Shown here: positions 35,637 through 45,264 of the stretch, one piece after another
Position numbering within the stretch: position 1 is the first letter of the stretch
Layout of the letters: each line of letters opens with the position of its first letter
Assembly (NCBI GenBank): GCA_022360175.1
Contig: JAKSDI010000100.1
Span: forward strand, 62,001-126,000
Direction of reading: 5' to 3'
Length of the DNA stretch: 64,000 bases
Origin: Chitinophagales bacterium
Lineage (GTDB): Bacteria; Bacteroidota; Bacteroidia; Chitinophagales; Saprospiraceae
Notes under the pieces: generated by a model
Told to the model about the DNA's origin: nothing
The model's input: only the letters and a program-made list of their open reading frames with translations
Databases searched by the model: none
Made by a program: the position numbers and the translations under genes

Positions 35637-36692
35637 CTATACTATTTTGAACTTCTTAAGAGGAATAGATGTCCGCTCTTTTTCCTTATAATCGTATTTG
35701 ACCAAATCAACATTTGCCCCTTGTTCTTCGACCTGTTCCAGAATAGAGTTGACCTGCATAAATTGAGTGATATCATTAATGAATATTTCACTTAGCGCAA
35801 TATCCTGCAAAGAGCGAAGTGCTATTTGTATAGCATTTGCCTGATCAAAATCATTCTTTTCAACACTTCCATTATGACAATTGACAACAATGATTGTGTA
35901 TTCAGCATCATCCGGATCCTGATTGATTTGATCAATGACGTCGCCAAGAGGTGAGCTATTGCGAATACCTCCATCAACTGCATTTTTCACCTTTCCCTGA
36001 ACAGAGGCTATTTCTTCTACAGGTTTCCAAACCAATGGTACCGCTGTAGAAGCCAAGATACCATTGACAAAATCTTCATCAGTAGTAAAATCTTTGTGCA
36101 TCACAGAAGCATACTTGCCATCATCAAGAGAAACAAAACCACAGAAATACTTCGTCCCATGGATCGCATTTTTGTCTACCAGGCGGGTAAGTTTATCTTT
36201 AAGTGGTGTATTATCCGCTACACTTTTAAAATTGGCCAGGTTGTCCTTAATTTCTTTTGCTGCTTTCTCCATTATTTGATTGAAGAATGCTTCTTTCTTT
36301 GCTTTAGAAAGGAGGAGTCCTATTCCTTTAAACAAACCAATACTTACATCGAATTTCGGCAAGAAGTGCTTCTTCAAACCATCCACACTGACAACAAGTT
36401 GAGCTCTGCCATTTTCCGGATTGGTATCAATGAAATCAGAAGTATAGATTTCTGAAACACCATTTTGAGCGACCTTTTCCCAAAGTTCATTCAGTTCTAC
36501 TATTTTATCCATAGCTATCATTACCCCATTAAGGGCACCTGCTGATACGCCAGAAATGAGGTCAAACTTCATTGGCTTAGCTGTAGCATCAATCAAATGC
36601 CAATTCTTTTTTAAATAATTGAGCGCACCTAGTTGAAAAGCGCCTCTAAATCCGCCTCCACTTAGAACCAAAGCAAATTTTTGTTTTCTCAT
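35637..36692 (-). CDS. Patatin-like phospholipase
   Basis: 351 residues. The patatin fold is clear: the oxyanion hole GGGFRGAFQ near the N-terminus, the nucleophile motif GVSAGALNG (G-x-S-x-G) and the catalytic Asp in VDGGIRNSSP (DGG). No signal peptide, so probably cytoplasmic or membrane-associated. It hydrolyses acyl esters of phospholipids or similar substrates. The present stop may be premature (see the tail at 35374-35636), but the catalytic domain is complete. Confidence 0.92.
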   Translation of the reverse strand: MRKQKFALVLSGGGFRGAFQLGALNYLKKNWHLIDATAKPMKFDLISGVSAGALNGVMIAMDKIVELNELWEKVAQNGVSEIYTSDFIDTNPENGRAQLVVSVDGLKKHFLPKFDVSIGLFKGIGLLLSKAKKEAFFNQIMEKAAKEIKDNLANFKSVADNTPLKDKLTRLVDKNAIHGTKYFCGFVSLDDGKYASVMHKDFTTDEDFVNGILASTAVPLVWKPVEEIASVQGKVKNAVDGGIRNSSPLGDVIDQINQDPDDAEYTIIVVNCHNGSVEKNDFDQANAIQIALRSLQDIALSEIFINDITQFMQVNSILEQVEEQGANVDLVKYDYKEKERTSIPLKKFKIV

Positions 36693-36725
36693 GATGTATT
36701 AAGTTTTAAGGGGTAACAACTTTAA

Positions 36726-36887
36726 GAGCGTGTTTGGGATTTATTAATCGGACTTATTCCGTCACTAATTGGCTTATATTTTGTTGGAAGAACGCTCGTT
36801 TAGCTTAGGCTAAAATCGCAACCTCCCGCCTCATCTAAGTCAATTAATGACAAAATCGTCTCAAAGAATAAATTCCCAAACATGCCC
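36726..36887. mobile_element. MITE-like element, copy C
   Basis: 162 bp. Both ends are inverted copies (gagcgtgtttggga... and ...tcccaaacatgccc), and the two arms pair imperfectly over ~65 bp around a short centre. It is flanked by a 3-bp direct repeat TAA (36723-36725 and 36888-36890). Length, flanking repeat and lack of coding capacity match copies A and B, but the sequence is different, so it is a separate subfamily. Confidence 0.6.
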
Positions 36888-37226
36888 TAAATCGTTTTCA
36901 GAAAATAGAAATACAGCCTGGAAAGCATACACATTGTTGGTTTTTTGGGGTGGGTATATCCACTACTATTTCCAGGCTTGTATTTCTACGTATTAAAGTA
37001 TACATGATACTTCTCGTGTGCATATTTGTTATTAGTAAGTTGATTTAAGATTATTTTTGTAAACAGGTTTTTAGTTTTTTTTGAAAAAAAATTAATACCT
37101 ACTCTATCTACTTGCTATAATTGTTATCTTAATAGCCTATAATGATGCAGGTAAAACTTTTTAATGTGTTAAAAATGCAGCGGCCTGTTTATAATTTCCT
37201 TCCTAATATCAAGTATATATAAGTGC
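36888..37226. other. Region upstream of the sigma-factor gene
   Basis: Holds a hairpin with arms agaaatacagcctggaaa (36907-36924) and tttccaggcttgtatttct (36969-36987) around a 44-nt loop, then the AT-rich promoter region of the sigma gene. No gene supported. Confidence 0.5.
37052..37059 (+). promoter_or_regulatory. Putative -7 box of the sigma/anti-sigma genes
   Basis: TATTTTTG matches TAnnTTTG, with TTTG at 37025-37028 as a possible -33 element. The leader would be about 160 nt. AT-richness of the area lowers confidence. Confidence 0.4.
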
Positions 37227-37826
37227 ATGAATGACGTTCAAATTATTAATGCAATCCAGAATGGTGGAATAGAAGAGCATAAGGCAATGTGTTACCTGAT
37301 CAAAAACAAAGCATATAAAGCAAAAGCAGAAAATGCATTCCGGAGAGCTCGGCAACTAAGACTAGTATCAGGTGATGACATTTTTCAAGAAGCGATCATT
37401 GAGTTTATATGCAAATTGAAGAATAAAAGTTTTCATGTTGATACCAAACTCATCCATTACTTTGGAGGTATATGCAACAACCTTTGTCTAGTACATCTTC
37501 GAAAGGAAAACAAGGAAGATAAGTTTTCTAAATTCGACTTCGACCTGGACATCATAGACGATGAGCATACACCATTTAAAATAACATTGCGCAATGAACT
37601 TAAAGACGCACTGCGAGAAGCAATCGCATCCATTGACGAAAAATGCCAACAACTATTAAGGCTATGGATGCTGAATTATTCTTCCGATGAAATAGTAAAA
37701 GCTACGGGCATCAGCAATAATGATGTAGTGAGGAATACAATCAAAAGATGTAAGCAAAAACTTCGCAAAAAATTAGAGCAAAATAAAGTGCTCACTATGA
37801 AATTAAAAGATTTACGATGGATTTAG
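37227..37826 (+). CDS. ECF-like RNA polymerase sigma-70 family factor
   Basis: 199 residues. Region 2 is seen around GDDIFQEAIIEFICKL (core-binding, cf. DDxxQE), region 4 around ECLRLW-like CQQLLRLWMLNYSSDEIVKATGISNNDVV with its helix-turn-helix and a basic end (CKQKLRKKLEQ). The gene overlaps the next gene by 10 bp, so sigma and anti-sigma are probably coupled. It may direct transcription of its own operon or of the neighbouring secreted-protease genes; target promoters are unknown. Confidence 0.87.
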   Translation: MNDVQIINAIQNGGIEEHKAMCYLIKNKAYKAKAENAFRRARQLRLVSGDDIFQEAIIEFICKLKNKSFHVDTKLIHYFGGICNNLCLVHLRKENKEDKFSKFDFDLDIIDDEHTPFKITLRNELKDALREAIASIDEKCQQLLRLWMLNYSSDEIVKATGISNNDVVRNTIKRCKQKLRKKLEQNKVLTMKLKDLRWI

Positions 37827-38584
37827 AAGGATTACAAAACAGGATTGAAAAGTATCTCGGTAAAAAAATGACGGCAGAAGAGCAGAAGGCTTTTGAGGAG
37901 GAAATAAAAGAACAGCCGGAATTAAAAAAAGAGGTGCTTTATCATATGCTTGCTAAGGAGGCAGTAAAAATATCGGTGGAAGATGAAGTGCGAGCCAAAC
38001 TAGCTGCCATTCAAAAAAAGGAAGATGCTGCTGTAGGCTTTTCTTTCTGGAAAAATCCAGTTTTCAAATTAGCAGCAGCAGCTTGTTTATTAGGATTGAT
38101 CGCCTGGGCCGCTATTAGTATTTTATCTTCGCCTTCTAAAAATCAAGAGTATGCCTACGCAGAAAAAATAATAGCATTGGCTAGCGAGCCTATATCAGGT
38201 AATAATCTGGGAGAAGGGAATATCCCTCCCTGGCAGGATTGCCTGGAGCATTATGATATTCATGAATATACCAATGCATTAAGATGTTTTAAAGAAATCA
38301 ACACTTCTAACCTTAGGGTACAGCAGTTCATTGCTCATTGCCACATGCACCTGAAACAATACGATATTGCAGAAAAGCAATTTGAACAATTACTTAATGA
38401 AATACAAGAGGAAGATACTTCCAATTTAAGAACAAGAACCAGAGTAGAATATAACTGGCTACTTAGTTTGATGCTTCAGAAAGATCCAAGAGCAGTTCCT
38501 ATCATAGATAGTCTGCTTAATATTCCTTCCTACAAATATTATAGAGAAGTCCAGCAACTGAAACAACTCTCCTCTTCAAAGTGA
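37817..38584 (+). CDS. Membrane anti-sigma-like protein with periplasmic TPR domain
   Basis: 255 residues. Residues 1-~75 are acidic and helical (MDLEGLQNRIEKYLGKKMTAEEQ...), as in Bacteroidota anti-sigma factors. One membrane helix lies at ~82-103 (FKLAAAACLLGLIAWAAISIL). The outer ~150 residues have two to three TPR-like repeats (YTNALRCFKEI, QYDIAEKQFEQLL). Predicted topology: sigma-binding part in the cytoplasm, TPR part in the periplasm. Coupled to the sigma gene by a 10-bp overlap and ends 7 bp before the end of the convergent TPR-CHAT gene. Confidence 0.75.
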   Translation: MDLEGLQNRIEKYLGKKMTAEEQKAFEEEIKEQPELKKEVLYHMLAKEAVKISVEDEVRAKLAAIQKKEDAAVGFSFWKNPVFKLAAAACLLGLIAWAAISILSSPSKNQEYAYAEKIIALASEPISGNNLGEGNIPPWQDCLEHYDIHEYTNALRCFKEINTSNLRVQQFIAHCHMHLKQYDIAEKQFEQLLNEIQEEDTSNLRTRTRVEYNWLLSLMLQKDPRAVPIIDSLLNIPSYKYYREVQQLKQLSSSK

Positions 38585-38591
38585 CCATGAT

Positions 38592-41549
38592 TTAATGATT
38601 TAGAGCATGAAATCTTCGATATCGATAAATAAAAAAGAATACTAAAAGTCCCCCTAATCCATACAACAATAAGTGTTTGTATCTTTCATATCCATTACCA
38701 ATATCCTGAGTTTTCCCAACCGGAATAAATGCGGCCCAATAATATGGATGATTAAAATCTCCATTATCTAACAAAGATACTTTTGCTAACCTGAGTGCCT
38801 CACTTTTATTTACTCCTTTTCTTAAATTCGTATAAAACAAATCCATTAATTCTTTAGTCGATTCTTCATTGACTTCCCATAAAGAAGATATAATACTATT
38901 AGCTCCGGCAAAAGCAAAACCTCTTGTAAGGCTTAGCATTCCTCCTGCTCTGTGGATGGGCCCAAGGTTGGTTTCGCAACTACTAAGTACGACGGTTTCT
39001 ACAGCTATTTCCATATTGTAGAGTTCTCGTAAAAACAGAAACTGTTTTTCATCAATTTCATGCTCGTTCAACTGAGAGAATGCAATATAGGAGTTGTTCG
39101 GATCACTGTAATCTGCCTTGCCATGTGTAGATAAATGAAGCATATAATAAGGCTGCTGACTAACAGTCTCCATGAATGTTTGTTTATTCGCACTTTCTGC
39201 CAGGTACGGCCCTTTTTTGCAGGATAAGTATTCGCATATCTTTTCCACTTCCAACTTATTGAACCTCAATCTAGACAAGCCCATTCTATACTGGGAAACG
39301 CCTCCCTGAAAAGAAGGTGCAAACGCAAGTACTTCTGTAGGTTTAGGCCACATAGGTTGCTGCATTTCTGCTAAAAGCGTAGCTGCATAACAGTAACTAA
39401 TAGCATACTGCTTACCAATAAATTCGTAATTGTGATAAGCTCCTGGTACTACACCTGAAGTAGAAGAAACAAGAGCACTGAAAGGCATTTTATTAAATAC
39501 TCCATCGGGAATGATGACTAATTGCTTAATATCAGTAGTAGCGACTATTGGCAACAAAAAATCTCTATACAAAGAGTAAGCTGTATTCAGCAATTGCTCT
39601 TCCAGTTCTATCTTATCTATATTTACAGTAGACGATCTATTCACTTCCGCAGAATTCAAAATTGCATTGATGAAGTTATCAACGTCCTTTATAAGTTCGT
39701 TTTCCGGAATAGATACTGTAAAACATTGTACGTTACCACGTTTAGGTATCAAAAAAATATAAGTAGTGTCTTTGCCTATAAAATACTCAAGCATTGCTTG
39801 CTCTTTTGCCAGCAAAGATTTTTGTATATAAGCTATATCTACTGGCTCTGCACTCACAAATAACCTCTGATAGTTAGGATTTATTGATAGCTCATCCAGT
39901 ACTTCTGCCAGGTCTTCTTTCTTTTGCAATAACTGACTAAATAGTTCTTTCTTTTGAGTAGCATCCTGAGCTTCCTTCAATGTACCATTGATCTTTTCTA
40001 TTGCTCTTCGAAGCTCTTTTTCTTCTTTCAAAAGGCTTTTATCTACCCCTGCTACTTCCAGTGATTTGTGATCCCGAACGGCTTCCAGAAGGGTGAAAAT
40101 TTTATTTTTCTCAGAGTAATAAAATGCTTTTTCGATATCCTGACCAGGTGATTGCAAATGGATTTGAATAATCACTTCTGTGAATGCTTTCATAAAATCT
40201 GCCAGGCGATTTCTCGAATATATATCCTGGTAATTCTTTCTAATTTGGTAGATATAATCAATACCAAGGGTGGCAGTGGCAAGAGCAGCTTTGGATTTAT
40301 TTAGCCTTTGTAAGCATTGAGTTTTGCCTACTAGAGCACTAAGAAAAGAATGATCATCGTAAACAAAAAATGTTACATCTGAAATATTGGGGTTGTCAAA
40401 ACCTACCTGAAATCTGGGGAAATCTTTAACCATTACCTCCAGAGCATTTTGATTCTCTTCTAATGCTTTGGCATAGTATTTTTGTTTATAGTAAACTTCT
40501 GCCAGGTTTTGATAATTCCAAGAAAGCAAAACTGAAGCATAGTGGTATTCTGAGTTGAGCTCTTGTAACCAAAGGTTGGACTGAATCCCCTTTGTGAATA
40601 ACTTTTCTGCTTCCTGGAATTCACTCAAATCAGTCAGTGTAACACCTAATCCATTACGGCCTGAATTTATTGACCTCCCCAAATGCCCTAATTCCGACAC
40701 ATAGAAAGTTTTGTACGTATCTCCTTCTACTCTCATTTCATTTTTCAATAACACTGAGAAAGCCTCCAACTCATTTAATGCCTGGCTAAAAGAAGCTCTT
40801 GCTGCATTATATCTCCCTTTCATTTCGTAACCGTATCCTCTATTTATTTTTGCACCAGCTATCGCTTTGTTTAGCATGTTGGTATCTATCTTACCAACCT
40901 TTATAAGGCTCTTATATAATTCCAACGACTTATTTGCATAGAAGAGAACCGAGTCTGGATGTACTTGCCATCTAATAAATAAAACACTGATGTCATTCAA
41001 CACACCAGCCTGATCATATTTCTTCCAATGAGAATCTTTATCCAACCCATAATAGGTATATGCATTTTTAAATGCTAACAAGGATTGATTCATGCCAGAT
41101 ACAGTCCTGTAAAGCTGTCCCAAAGCATGATACAACTGGGCTCGTCTGAAATAGCTCTCAAAATTATGTTTCTCACGAAATTCGTCTTGGATCATTTTAC
41201 AAGAGTCCAGATAAATTTCCATTTGCTCATAATTTCCTAAATCGCCCCAACTGTCTCCAATATTAAAATAGCCTTTAATAATTCCTATCAATACTTCTTC
41301 CCGATAGTCATTAGCTTCATAGTATATCTTTTTTCTGATAGCCAAGGCTCTATCATAATTATCAATTGCAGAGGCCGGATTATTGGATCTATCAAAGTCT
41401 ATTCCTTGTTGATGAAAAGCCTTAGCTTCTTTTAATAGACTATCAATGTCACTGGCTTGCGCATTAGTTGCTACATGAGAACATAGCAATAGGGCTAATA
41501 ATAAATATAGCTGTTGTAAGAAAGTATGTAAAAAAGAAAGGGCTTTCAT
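38592..41549 (-). CDS. Membrane-anchored periplasmic TPR-CHAT protease
   Basis: 985 residues. Signal peptide (1-31, ending NAQA). Residues ~35-480 are TPR repeats, ~490-560 a coiled-coil linker, ~640-930 a CHAT (caspase HetF-associated with TPRs) domain with the catalytic dyad His809 in HLSTHG and Cys858 in LSSCET. A membrane helix near the C-terminus (LLLYGLGGLLVFFFIY) plus a basic tail anchors it in the inner membrane with the protease outside the cytoplasm. It is convergent with the sigma/anti-sigma pair, a common pairing in this phylum. Substrate unknown; the anti-sigma periplasmic part is a topologically possible target. Confidence 0.9.
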   Translation of the reverse strand: MKALSFLHTFLQQLYLLLALLLCSHVATNAQASDIDSLLKEAKAFHQQGIDFDRSNNPASAIDNYDRALAIRKKIYYEANDYREEVLIGIIKGYFNIGDSWGDLGNYEQMEIYLDSCKMIQDEFREKHNFESYFRRAQLYHALGQLYRTVSGMNQSLLAFKNAYTYYGLDKDSHWKKYDQAGVLNDISVLFIRWQVHPDSVLFYANKSLELYKSLIKVGKIDTNMLNKAIAGAKINRGYGYEMKGRYNAARASFSQALNELEAFSVLLKNEMRVEGDTYKTFYVSELGHLGRSINSGRNGLGVTLTDLSEFQEAEKLFTKGIQSNLWLQELNSEYHYASVLLSWNYQNLAEVYYKQKYYAKALEENQNALEVMVKDFPRFQVGFDNPNISDVTFFVYDDHSFLSALVGKTQCLQRLNKSKAALATATLGIDYIYQIRKNYQDIYSRNRLADFMKAFTEVIIQIHLQSPGQDIEKAFYYSEKNKIFTLLEAVRDHKSLEVAGVDKSLLKEEKELRRAIEKINGTLKEAQDATQKKELFSQLLQKKEDLAEVLDELSINPNYQRLFVSAEPVDIAYIQKSLLAKEQAMLEYFIGKDTTYIFLIPKRGNVQCFTVSIPENELIKDVDNFINAILNSAEVNRSSTVNIDKIELEEQLLNTAYSLYRDFLLPIVATTDIKQLVIIPDGVFNKMPFSALVSSTSGVVPGAYHNYEFIGKQYAISYCYAATLLAEMQQPMWPKPTEVLAFAPSFQGGVSQYRMGLSRLRFNKLEVEKICEYLSCKKGPYLAESANKQTFMETVSQQPYYMLHLSTHGKADYSDPNNSYIAFSQLNEHEIDEKQFLFLRELYNMEIAVETVVLSSCETNLGPIHRAGGMLSLTRGFAFAGANSIISSLWEVNEESTKELMDLFYTNLRKGVNKSEALRLAKVSLLDNGDFNHPYYWAAFIPVGKTQDIGNGYERYKHLLLYGLGGLLVFFFIYRYRRFHALNH

Positions 41550-41669
41550 GGTGTGATTTTATGTGTAATTGAATCTAGCTTTACTACCTTCCAGAAATGA
41601 ACTATTCCCGGAAATAATGCATGTTAGCTATTCCGGGAATAATTGCTTCATTTCTTATTTAGGTTCACT

Positions 41670-44381
41670 TCATCGAATGCTTATATGCGTGGGAAATACG
41701 TTGACCAGTCTGCCATCGACTCTAAGTTCTATCAAATATTGTCCATTTCTAAGATCAATTGTGCTGCCGTCGTTCAATATGCCATTCCAGCTGACTTTAT
41801 TGCCGAATGAACAAAGCTGTTGGTAAACGGGATTACCTGAAGGAGGTACAGGTATCTGAAGCACTCTGAAATCTATGTTTCTGTAAAGGAGGTTACCATT
41901 TCCTATTTGTAGTTCAATTTCTTCCAGGGATTCGTGTGGTCCATTGATAACCGGGCTTGGCCTCTCTCTCGAAAAGGGCAAGTGAGGGTTCGTATTAATT
42001 TGCATTAATATTTCCTCTTCATTCGGGAGTTCCAGTTTTTCTATAGCACCAGATAAATTGATTTTAGCATTATGCATAATAATCTTATCACCATGCCCTA
42101 TCGATATAGCCGACTGAAAGATCGCCTCCACATTATCTATAGGGCTTAAATCTTCTTTATATGCTTTCAAGATACCTGCTACCCGACTAGCTTCTCCGGC
42201 AGCCATAGAAGTCCCACTATAGGCATCATAAATGCTAATACCTTCTGGTGTCACTACCGTACTTATCACTCCATAAGCCGGTGCTGCTATGTGTACAGTT
42301 GATGCTCCGTGATTAGAAAAGTCAGCCAAAGCATCCTGACTGTCATTCAAGCCTGCGACCACTATCAGATTATTCAGCTTTGGCATATCGCTGTTATTGT
42401 ATACTTGGGGTATTACAAAGTTTCCTGGCCAGCGATCAATTGCATCATTATCACCATCTTCATTACCAGCAGAAATAACCACCAACACCCCTGCTTCTTC
42501 TGCATTTTTTAATACCCTGTACAGTGGTTCAGATGGGGTTTCATAATTATATCCCAAACTAAGATTAATGATTTCAGCCCCTGCTTCTACTGCAAATTGA
42601 ATTGCACAAATAAGGTCGAATAAGTGCCCGGTCTCATCAAATATTTTAAGATCGATGAGGTTTAAGTTTATATTGCCAGGAAAATCCCGGGCAATAATCC
42701 CAGCAATATGTGTTTCGTGGGAATTATTGACTACCACATGCTGGTTACCTGTCAGAAAATCCCAGGACAATCGCCCAGACGAAATACATCCAATTGGGCT
42801 AGATTCTCCATTCCTGATGGTATAAAGATAAGGGAGCAGATCATCATGTGATGCAATTCCTGACCCTACAACAGCTATATTTACATCGTATTCTGTAGGA
42901 CCTGATACAGGGGGTGAGAAATTGGTAAATACACCACAAGTAAGATTGGAGTCTACGGGCCCTGGCTCTATAATAAAATTAAAATCAAAAGTATCTTTAC
43001 GTATATCACTACCAGATCCCATCCGTATAGTATTCTGCTCTATAAGTGATTCTATATTTTCCCACAACTCGATATTTAGGACTTCACTAATACAATCACA
43101 GTTTTTAATATCAACTGCTTCTATTTGTTCTGGAAAAGAGGTTGATAGTGCATTTCGTCGAACTATTAGAGAGGTAGTATCAAATGGAATTTCATCATCT
43201 CCCCCAAAGACATGCATTTGAATCGGCGCCATTATCTCTAAATCAGGTGCATTAGGATTAGTAACAGTAAGCGTAAAAAGAGTAGAGTCTGATTTTGAAG
43301 TGCTGTCTATAGTAAGTAATCGATTATTGCTATAAACTAGTCCACCTCCTTTCACCCATTTGTATTCATTAGAAGGCAAAGGGTTGGATTCTTCATACCC
43401 ATCCACATGAATATCTCTGCCAGCTGTGATATAAAAATCGAACAAAGGCATATTGGCCTGGGGCGCATAAACAATAGCATAAGGTATATCTACTATCGGT
43501 ACAATATCTTCAAACTTGAGAAGATTTTTGCTACAATCGATAAACTCCAGTTCTTCTAAGTCCTTCAAATCAGGGAGTGTATCCAGTTTATTATTACTGC
43601 AATTAAGCTCTCGCAACCTAAATAGTGAATCCATGGGTGGTAATTCTATCAATTGATTGCTAAAACAGCTCAATTCTTCAAGGCTGACAAGTCCGTTGAG
43701 CCTGGGCAGTGATTCCAATTGATTACAACAAATGGAAAGTACACGTAAGCTAACTAACTGATTTAATTCTGGCAAGAACGTCAATCTATTGTTTTGCCCC
43801 GCCAATTGAGTAAGTCTTTGCAACTCAGTCAGATCGGGCAATTGAGTGATATTATTAGTTGTGAAATTAAGTGTTTCTAGTTGAGTAAGCTGATTCAGAT
43901 CAGGAAGGCTACTAAGCTGATTGGATGCACAATTAAAAATTTGCAGACTAGCCAGCGCATCAAGATTGGGCAATTCGGTTAGTTCGTTATTCCCCACATT
44001 CAGAATTATTAAATTAGGCAAACTTAGGGCACTAGGCAATTCTACAATATTATTATTTGAAACAGACAGCAGCTGTAATTCATCTAAAGCATTAACAGAT
44101 TCAGACAGTATACCACTTAGTCCTTTCCCCGCAATGTTTATTTGTGTAACCCTCCAGAAGGAATCTCCTTCGAAGATGTCAATTACAATTTCATTCTCTG
44201 TGTCGCCCCAGCTTTCTACTGGACCATTTAGCCAGTTAAGGCCAGACTGGGCACCGCCAAATTCATTATATATTTCGATTAGTGCCAGAGAATCTTCTGG
44301 CAGTACTTGAGAAGGTTGAGCCAATAAAGCAATAGGACACCACAAAGTACATAGGATAGTGAAGAGGATTTTGATTTTCAT
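41670..44381 (-). CDS. Secreted leucine-rich-repeat subtilase-like protein, catalytic Asp apparently lost
   Basis: 903 residues. Signal peptide (1-21). About nine LRRs at residues ~80-300 (LxxLxxLxxxxNxLxxLP pattern). A PKD/Ig-like stretch follows, then an S8 subtilase domain at ~500-760 with His555 in SHETHIAG, Asn in ISAGNEDG and Ser725 in SGTSMAAG. The first triad position, normally Asp in (V)IDTG, reads VVGSG, so the canonical Asp is absent. The end is a FlgD-like Ig domain (LRNGQYLIELRVDG) rather than a clear T9SS domain. The upstream CHAT-type gene lies on the same strand. Confidence 0.87.
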   Translation of the reverse strand: MKIKILFTILCTLWCPIALLAQPSQVLPEDSLALIEIYNEFGGAQSGLNWLNGPVESWGDTENEIVIDIFEGDSFWRVTQINIAGKGLSGILSESVNALDELQLLSVSNNNIVELPSALSLPNLIILNVGNNELTELPNLDALASLQIFNCASNQLSSLPDLNQLTQLETLNFTTNNITQLPDLTELQRLTQLAGQNNRLTFLPELNQLVSLRVLSICCNQLESLPRLNGLVSLEELSCFSNQLIELPPMDSLFRLRELNCSNNKLDTLPDLKDLEELEFIDCSKNLLKFEDIVPIVDIPYAIVYAPQANMPLFDFYITAGRDIHVDGYEESNPLPSNEYKWVKGGGLVYSNNRLLTIDSTSKSDSTLFTLTVTNPNAPDLEIMAPIQMHVFGGDDEIPFDTTSLIVRRNALSTSFPEQIEAVDIKNCDCISEVLNIELWENIESLIEQNTIRMGSGSDIRKDTFDFNFIIEPGPVDSNLTCGVFTNFSPPVSGPTEYDVNIAVVGSGIASHDDLLPYLYTIRNGESSPIGCISSGRLSWDFLTGNQHVVVNNSHETHIAGIIARDFPGNINLNLIDLKIFDETGHLFDLICAIQFAVEAGAEIINLSLGYNYETPSEPLYRVLKNAEEAGVLVVISAGNEDGDNDAIDRWPGNFVIPQVYNNSDMPKLNNLIVVAGLNDSQDALADFSNHGASTVHIAAPAYGVISTVVTPEGISIYDAYSGTSMAAGEASRVAGILKAYKEDLSPIDNVEAIFQSAISIGHGDKIIMHNAKINLSGAIEKLELPNEEEILMQINTNPHLPFSRERPSPVINGPHESLEEIELQIGNGNLLYRNIDFRVLQIPVPPSGNPVYQQLCSFGNKVSWNGILNDGSTIDLRNGQYLIELRVDGRLVNVFPTHISIR

Positions 44382-44711
44382 TTGTTTACAGTATTTAGCA
44401 ATTATTTATTAGGATAGATAGATTACATTTTTATCCATGGGATTAATCGCTATGTCTTCCTATTCACTATAGTGTATTGTACTAATAATTTGTAAACACT
44501 TATCCGGATTTTGTTGTAGTTATCAATATTGTGAAAGAGCTTATTATGCAGATAAAACACTCAATTTAATTCTAAGTAGTTCCATCTGCCACTATAAATA
44601 TAACAATAAAAGAAATACGAATTAAAAACGCTTCAAAATTAAAAAGCATAAACGTAAAAGCCCCAGGCAATTGCCCGAGGCCCTAAATTACGAGAGAATG
44701 TATTTACCTCT
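44382..44711. other. Intergenic region upstream of the LRR-subtilase gene
   Basis: AT-rich, no gene supported. It includes the terminator of the small lipoprotein gene (44650-44690) and presumably the promoter of the LRR-subtilase gene; no perfect -7 box was picked out. Confidence 0.4.
44650..44690 (-). terminator. Terminator of the CARDB-like lipoprotein gene
   Basis: Arms gccccaggcaa (44660-44670) and ttgcccgaggc (44671-44681) with two mismatches; T-rich sequence follows on the minus strand. 22 bp beyond the stop codon. Confidence 0.6.
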
Positions 44712-45161
44712 CTATCCTAATATCGTTTGTGTTCCCTTGTTGTTGTCTTCATCACATTCAGATACATTGTCTGAATTGTCCACAAAAATATCTACGGTAC
44801 AATCAGGATCATAACAATTACCACCAGGTGGGCTTGTAACGGTGATCGTCAAGAAGTCACCAGCACCCAGGCCACCAGGTACAAATTCATTAAGAGATAC
44901 ACTCGCACCGGGGTCTAATACGATATTGATATTAAATGCTCCAGCATCTGCTGTACCGACATTAGCGACTGTGAATTTAACCGTTGTCACGCAGGTGCCT
45001 GCCCCACCAGGGCAATCTACATCAATAAATGGATCAATAGACTGTACAATAAGATCCGGGCAGGTAGTATCTTCATCATCTTCACAACAGCAGCAAGCTG
45101 ATACAGACATAGCTAAGGCCAGGGCGAATAGACCTAATAGCCATAAATTCGAGTTTTTCAT
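44712..45161 (-). CDS. CARDB-like lipoprotein
   Basis: 149 residues. Lipoprotein signal peptide ending in VSAC, followed by CCC. The remaining ~120 residues fit a CARDB (cell-adhesion-related) beta-sandwich: CPDLIVQSI ... VKFTVANVGTADAG ... DNSDNVSECDEDNN. Several Cys may form disulfides. Exported and lipid-anchored, function unknown. Stands alone with its own terminator. Confidence 0.75.
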   Translation of the reverse strand: MKNSNLWLLGLFALALAMSVSACCCCEDDEDTTCPDLIVQSIDPFIDVDCPGGAGTCVTTVKFTVANVGTADAGAFNINIVLDPGASVSLNEFVPGGLGAGDFLTITVTSPPGGNCYDPDCTVDIFVDNSDNVSECDEDNNKGTQTILG

Positions 45162-45264
45162 GGTTTTTTGGATTTTGATTATATGGGTTTATCTCTACAA
45201 AAGAAAAAGCGTTACCAGGGAGTGGAATTTTTTTTGAGTAATTTTATCAGAGGAGTAATTTACG

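Noticed and set aside
38592-41549. Type III-E CRISPR-associated TPR-CHAT (craspase) component
   Set aside because: No CRISPR repeats, no Cas7-11-like gene, and the protein has a signal peptide and membrane anchor, so it is not a cytoplasmic effector.
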